From Bifidobacterium breve (GTDB taxonomy: Bacteria > Actinomycetota > Acidimicrobiia > Acidimicrobiales > Ilumatobacteraceae), in NCBI GenBank assembly GCA_945871625.1, contig CAMBWL010000026.1, forward strand, positions 1 to 10,052: DNA of 10,052 nucleotides. Reading direction: 5' to 3'. The translations under genes and the position numbers were made by a program. Shown here piece after piece: positions 6,897 through 10,052 of this stretch (position 1 is the stretch's first letter; the number at the start of each line of letters is the position of its first letter). The notes beneath the pieces were generated by a model. The model ran no database searches and had not been told where the DNA came from. It worked only from the letters and a program-made list of their open reading frames with translations.

Positions 6897-7535
6897 GTGG
6901 GCAAGCCAGTACTCGTTGGCGTCGGCAAACACGAGCGATGTAGCTGGTGCGCGGGTGATAGCGAGTATTTGCGTTATCACGACCAAGAGTGGGGGAAGCC
7001 AGTAGTCGACGACAGACTGATCTACGAAAAGATCTGCCTGGAGGGTTTTCAATCAGGCTTGAGTTGGCTGACGATATTGCGCAAACGTCCCTCATTCAGA
7101 GTCGCGTTTAAAAACTTTGAGCCCATCATTGTCGCTAAGTTCAACAGCAGAGATGTCAAGCGCTTGATGTCAAATGCCGCCATCGTCAGGCACAGGGGCA
7201 AGATCGAAGCGACGATTCAAAATGCAAAATCGACTTTGCATTTGCAGCATGAGTTCGGCTCGCTGGCAAAGTTCATGTGGAGTTTTTGCCCGGAGAATCA
7301 CTCGGGAAAATCGCTGAAGACCCCAACAGGGCCAAGGGACATTCGCAGCCAGACGCCGGAGTCAGAGGCGCTGTCCAAGGCTCTGCGCAAGATGGGCTTT
7401 AAGTTTGTCGGACCGACAACGATGTATGCCGCAATGCAATCGCTTGGGGTCGTCAATGACCATTATTCGGGCTGCGCTTCTCGCGAGAAGTGCGAGCGAG
7501 CCAGAGCAAAAACCCTAAAAACAATGCTTGCATAA
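6897..7535 (+). CDS. tag: DNA-3-methyladenine glycosylase I
   Basis: Base-excision repair enzyme removing 3-methyladenine from alkylated DNA. From GTG at 6897 it has 212 residues, somewhat longer than the E. coli protein. Zinc-site residues can be matched to E. coli Tag (C4, H17, H175, C179): Cys in ERCSWC, His in LRYHDQEWG, and His and Cys in VNDHYSGCAS. The active-site Glu lies in CLEGFQSGLSW, and IVRHRGKIEA and LRKMGFKFVGPTTMYAAMQSLG are the conserved helix-hairpin-helix-type segments. The start is uncertain: GTG 6897 and TTG 6894 are adjacent, neither has a clear ribosome binding site, and TTG 6861 would overlap pheT. Translation may rely on coupling to pheT. Its last codons lie within the first ARG box of the argC operator. 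It has no evident functional link to its neighbours. Confidence 0.94.
   Translation: MGKPVLVGVGKHERCSWCAGDSEYLRYHDQEWGKPVVDDRLIYEKICLEGFQSGLSWLTILRKRPSFRVAFKNFEPIIVAKFNSRDVKRLMSNAAIVRHRGKIEATIQNAKSTLHLQHEFGSLAKFMWSFCPENHSGKSLKTPTGPRDIRSQTPESEALSKALRKMGFKFVGPTTMYAAMQSLGVVNDHYSGCASREKCERARAKTLKTMLA
7221..7242. repeat. Inverted repeat inside tag
   Basis: AATGCAAA and TTTGCATT form an 8-bp perfect inverted repeat (9 bp counting flanking bases 7220 and 7243) around the six-base loop ATCGAC. It lies wholly inside the tag coding sequence, about 320 bases before argC. The arms share TGCA with the ARG box, but the spacing does not fit an ArgR site. One such repeat in 10 kb is within chance expectation. 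Confidence 0.2.
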
Positions 7536-7556
7536 GTATGCACTAAGCCGTATAAT
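7528..7556 (+). promoter_or_regulatory. argC promoter, probably giving a leaderless mRNA
   Basis: A perfect -10 box TATAAT (7551-7556) is separated by 17 bases from TTGCAT (7528-7533), a half-match to the -35 consensus. Transcription should start between A7562 and the A of the argC ATG at 7566, leaving a leader of zero to four bases. There is no Shine-Dalgarno sequence before argC, as expected for a leaderless transcript. The promoter is overlaid by the two ARG-box-like palindromes. Confidence 0.75.
7529..7542. promoter_or_regulatory. ARG box 1 (probable ArgR operator)
   Basis: TGCATAAGTATGCA is a palindrome with perfect 6-bp arms. It fits the ArgR consensus TGAAT-4-ATTCA in layout, differing by one base per half (TGCAT, ATGCA). 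It covers the -35 region of the argC promoter and includes the tag stop codon. ArgR with bound arginine would block RNA polymerase here. Confidence 0.75.
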
Positions 7557-7562
7557 AATACA
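7549..7562. promoter_or_regulatory. ARG box 2 (weaker ArgR half of the operator)
   Basis: CGTATAATAATACA matches the TGAAT-4-ATTCA layout with two mismatches in the left half and one in the right. Its centre is 20 bp from that of box 1, the pairing used by hexameric ArgR, which binds two boxes on the same face of the helix. It overlaps the TATAAT box. Confidence 0.6.
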
Positions 7563-7565
7563 TCT

Positions 7566-8588
7566 ATGATTTCTGTAGGCATTTTGGGTGCGTCCGGCTT
7601 TGTCGGCGTAGAACTGCTCAGGCTTTGTGCCGTGCACCCCGAGTTTGAAGTCGTTTATGCCACTGGTGACACGCAGGCAGGTGCGTTGGCGTCGACTTTG
7701 TATCCGAGTTTGACCACGGCCTATCCAAATTTGGTGTTTGACGAATATTCATTGGATAAGGCCCTGAAATGCGACGTTGTCTTTTTGGCTTTGCCACACG
7801 AGGTCAGCTTGCAGATCGTGCCGCAACTAATCCACAAAATTCGATTGGTAGTCGACTGCAGTGCGGCTTTCAGGTTGAAGGATTCCACGCTTTATCCGAC
7901 TTGGTATGGATTCGATCACGATCAGCCCGCCGAGTTGGCAGCCGCCGTCTACGGTTTACCCGAGTTGTATCGCCAAGAGTTGAAGACGGCAAAGTTGATC
8001 GCCACGCCAGGTTGCTATGTAACAGCGGCAAGTTTGGCTCTCGCGCCGTTGGTCAAGGCGAAAGTGATCGACACCACTGGTGTAATAGTTGACGCGGCCT
8101 CGGGTGTGTCGGGTGCGGGTCGAGCACTTAAGAACAGCAATTCGTTTTGTGTCGTAGACGAAGACTTCACCGCATATGGACTGCTTGATCATCGCCACAC
8201 ACCAGAAATTGAACAAGTTACAGGGGCTCAAATTTTGTTCACCCCGCATCTTGCGCCGATGAATCGCGGCATTCTTGCGACTTGTTATGCCAGACCTGTC
8301 GATGCTTCGAAAACAAGCACGGCTTCGTTGCTCGCAGTTTTAAGTCGGGCATATGTTCGCGAACCGTTTGTAGCGGTGCGACCAGCATCACCGTCAACAA
8401 AAGCGACGCTGGGTTCGAATTCGGTGCATATTTCCGCGAGGTTCGATGAGCGAACCGGCTATGTCGTCGTGTTGTCGGCAATTGACAACTTGACGAAAGG
8501 CGCGGCGGGCGGCGCCGTGCAAGCGGCCAATGTTGCGCTCGGTCTCGATGAAACTTTTGGTTTGAGCAAGGTAGGTGTGTACCCATGA
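7566..8588 (+). CDS. argC: N-acetyl-gamma-glutamyl-phosphate reductase
   Basis: NADPH-dependent reduction of N-acetylglutamyl 5-phosphate to N-acetylglutamate semialdehyde, the third step of ornithine synthesis. 340 residues, a normal length. The N-terminal Rossmann motif is VGILGASGFVGVELLRL (4-20). LALPHE (74-79) and VVDCSAAFRL (95-104) follow. The catalytic Cys150 lies in TPGCYVTAA, and the active-site His is in DHRHTPEIEQ (208-217). The C-terminal segment DNLTKGAAGGAVQAAN (307-322) is typical. The ATG at 7566 has no ribosome binding site and sits just after the promoter, fitting leaderless translation. Its stop overlaps the argB start as ATGA. It is the first gene of a probable ArgR-controlled argCBD operon. 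Confidence 0.97.
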   Translation: MISVGILGASGFVGVELLRLCAVHPEFEVVYATGDTQAGALASTLYPSLTTAYPNLVFDEYSLDKALKCDVVFLALPHEVSLQIVPQLIHKIRLVVDCSAAFRLKDSTLYPTWYGFDHDQPAELAAAVYGLPELYRQELKTAKLIATPGCYVTAASLALAPLVKAKVIDTTGVIVDAASGVSGAGRALKNSNSFCVVDEDFTAYGLLDHRHTPEIEQVTGAQILFTPHLAPMNRGILATCYARPVDASKTSTASLLAVLSRAYVREPFVAVRPASPSTKATLGSNSVHISARFDERTGYVVVLSAIDNLTKGAAGGAVQAANVALGLDETFGLSKVGVYP

Positions 8589-9484
8589 CGAAAAATGGAC
8601 GCACGGCAATCGATCAGTCGGTTGTCGACTCTGCCCAAGTAGCAAACTTGTTGATTGAAGCGTTGCCGTACATTCAAAAATTTGCGGGCAAAACAGTGGT
8701 TGTCAAATACGGCGGCAACGCTATTGCGGGTGCGAATAGTGACGACACGCTGGCCGCGTTTGCCCAGGACATTGCATTGTTGCACGCTGTTGGGTTCAAG
8801 CCAGTCGTCGTACACGGCGGTGGGCCACAGATTTCGACGATGATGGAGCGACTTGGCAAGAAGCCGACTTTTCATAATGGACTGCGAGTTACAGACGCCG
8901 AGACTATGGAGATTGTCAGCATGGTGCTCTTGGGTACGGTGAACCCGCAGTTGGTGTCGGCGATCAACCAACACGGTGCACCAGCGGTTGGGGTGTCTGG
9001 TCAGGATGCGAATATGTTTATTGCCGCACCCCATGATGCAGCATTGGGTTTTGTCGGTGAGATAACAAAAGTTGATGCGACGATAGTCAAAAAAATGCTC
9101 GCCGAGTCGCAAGTGCCCGTCGTGGCGACGCTGGGCACAGACAGCACCGGTCAGGCTTACAACATCAACGCCGACACGGCGGCGGGTGCGCTGGCCGAGG
9201 CGCTCGGTGCACAGAAGTTGATTTACATGACAGATATTGCGGGCGTGCGTAGCAACAAAGATGATGCGAATTCACTGTTGCGTCAAGCCACGACATTGCA
9301 ACTGCGTGCATTACTCGGGTCTGGGGCAGTCGACGGGGGAATGATCCCAAAAATTGAGAGTTGCGTGGCGGCAATTGAGCGCGGCGTTTATCAAGCACAC
9401 ATTTTGGACGGAAGAATCGCCCACGTGTTGTTGCTCGAACTGTTCACAGACGCCGGAGTCGGCACGATGGTTTCGAGGGGCTAA
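8585..9484 (+). CDS. argB: N-acetylglutamate kinase
   Basis: Phosphorylates N-acetylglutamate with ATP, the second step of arginine synthesis. 299 residues. Amino-acid-kinase motifs: VVVKYGGNAIAG with catalytic Lys41, VVHGGGPQI (75-83), substrate-binding Arg101 in NGLRVTD, YNINADTAAGALAE with Asn193 and Asp197, and GAVDGGMIPKIES with Lys256. About 35 residues precede the first strand and include a predicted helix (AQVANLLIEALPYIQKFAG); this N-terminal helix and the C-terminal ELFTDAGVGTMV are hallmarks of arginine-inhibited hexameric kinases and are absent from, or different in, the short insensitive E. coli type. Feedback inhibition by arginine is therefore likely, though inferred. The ATG overlaps the argC stop (ATGA) and has AAGGTAGG nine bases upstream. 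argJ, usually found between these two genes in actinobacteria, is missing. Confidence 0.97.
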   Translation: MTKNGRTAIDQSVVDSAQVANLLIEALPYIQKFAGKTVVVKYGGNAIAGANSDDTLAAFAQDIALLHAVGFKPVVVHGGGPQISTMMERLGKKPTFHNGLRVTDAETMEIVSMVLLGTVNPQLVSAINQHGAPAVGVSGQDANMFIAAPHDAALGFVGEITKVDATIVKKMLAESQVPVVATLGTDSTGQAYNINADTAAGALAEALGAQKLIYMTDIAGVRSNKDDANSLLRQATTLQLRALLGSGAVDGGMIPKIESCVAAIERGVYQAHILDGRIAHVLLLELFTDAGVGTMVSRG

Positions 9485-9492
9485 CGATCATT

Positions 9493-10052
9493 ATGACGAC
9501 GACACCAACCCATGCTTTTGCAAACAGCAAAACTGCGACTGCACTGCTGAACGCACGACCATCTTGTCCGTTTATGCCCGTATTCGGCGCACCACAGGTG
9601 ATGTTCGAGCGTGGTCAAGGCACGCAGTTGTGGGACGTGAACGGCAAGCGATATTTAGATTTCTTATGCGGAATCGCCGTGACGTCGCTTGGACACAGCC
9701 ACCCAGTTGTCGCTGCGGCGATTGCGCACCAGGCGAACACGTTGTTGCATGTCAGCAATTTTTTTGCGAACCCGGTCGCAACTCAAACCGCGTTGATGGT
9801 CGACAAGTTGCTCAGCGAAGCCTGTGGCGAAAATGCCGGTTACGGTCAAGTTTTCTTCTGCAATTCTGGTGCTGAGGCCAACGAGGCCGGCATTAAATTG
9901 GCCCGAAAATTTGGTGGTCGTGGCAAACATGTCGTGGTCAGTGCCCTGGGCAGTTTCCACGGGCGAACTCTCGCGGCGTTGGCAGCCACCGGCCAACCTG
10001 AAAAGCACGAACCGTTCGCGCCGATGCCCGAAGGGTTTCGACATGTCGTATT
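9493..10052 (+). CDS. argD: Acetylornithine aminotransferase, 3'-truncated
   Basis: PLP-dependent class III aminotransferase converting N-acetylglutamate semialdehyde to N-acetylornithine with glutamate as donor. The ATG at 9493, 8 bases after the argB stop, opens a frame that runs uninterrupted to the window end (186 complete codons). Visible family features: RPSCPFMPVFGAPQVMFERG near the N-terminus, LWDVNGKRYLDFLCGIAVTSLGHSHP (47-71), the cofactor phosphate-binding FFCNSGAEANEAGIKLAR (121-138), and GSFHGRTLAALAATGQP (153-169). The Schiff-base lysine lies beyond the window. GAGGGG at 9475-9480 is 12 bases from the start, slightly far for a ribosome binding site. The order argC-argB-argD supports ArgD over other class III aminotransferases. 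Confidence 0.94.
   Translation, partial: MTTTPTHAFANSKTATALLNARPSCPFMPVFGAPQVMFERGQGTQLWDVNGKRYLDFLCGIAVTSLGHSHPVVAAAIAHQANTLLHVSNFFANPVATQTALMVDKLLSEACGENAGYGQVFFCNSGAEANEAGIKLARKFGGRGKHVVVSALGSFHGRTLAALAATGQPEKHEPFAPMPEGFRHVV

Noticed and set aside
8459..9112. 217-codon minus-strand frame opposite argC/argB
   Set aside because: It lies opposite two genes with complete catalytic motifs, and its translation is rich in Arg, His and Cys without family motifs, as expected for an antisense shadow.

Overview
The window reads as chromosomal core DNA of an actinobacterium. The order DUF1844 (divergent) / infC-rpmI-rplT-TrmH-type methyltransferase-pheS-pheT, followed by arginine biosynthesis genes, is the classic actinobacterial arrangement. 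Base composition is only moderately GC-rich by eye, with many TTG leucine codons. That would suit a lower-GC lineage such as an aquatic Acidimicrobiia better than a Streptomyces or Mycobacterium; this placement is inference. I see no mobile element, CRISPR array, tRNA or rRNA.

Layout: (1) 1-881, 3' part of fmt (methionyl-tRNA formyltransferase), plus strand, missing its first few codons. (2) 891-1205, a DUF1844 protein on the minus strand, convergent with fmt. (3) 1206-1462, a 257-base divergent intergenic region that should carry promoters and a structured infC leader. (4) 1463-2676, the translation block infC-rpmI-rplT. infC has no standard start codon and most likely starts at ATA, coupled to a tiny TTG leader ORF; its 3' end overlaps rpmI by 44 bases. 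(5) 2682-3440, a SpoU/TrmH-family RNA 2'-O-methyltransferase. (6) 3480-6883, pheS and pheT, the two subunits of phenylalanyl-tRNA synthetase, overlapping by one base. (7) 6897-7535, 3-methyladenine DNA glycosylase I (tag). (8) 7529-7562, a compact arginine-responsive promoter/operator: two ARG-box-like palindromes 20 bp apart over a perfect TATAAT. (9) 7566-10052, argC-argB-argD (argD cut by the window end), with argJ absent from its usual place between argC and argB.

The first two-thirds of the window serves translation: initiator tRNA formylation, IF-3, ribosomal proteins L35 and L20, RNA methylation and tRNA-Phe charging. The last third makes ornithine from N-acetylglutamate and appears separately controlled by ArgR. 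All enzymes found are familiar families with intact catalytic motifs. The parts that deserve attention are regulatory: the infC start and leader, the infC/rpmI overlap, the argC operator and probable leaderless transcript, and the missing argJ.
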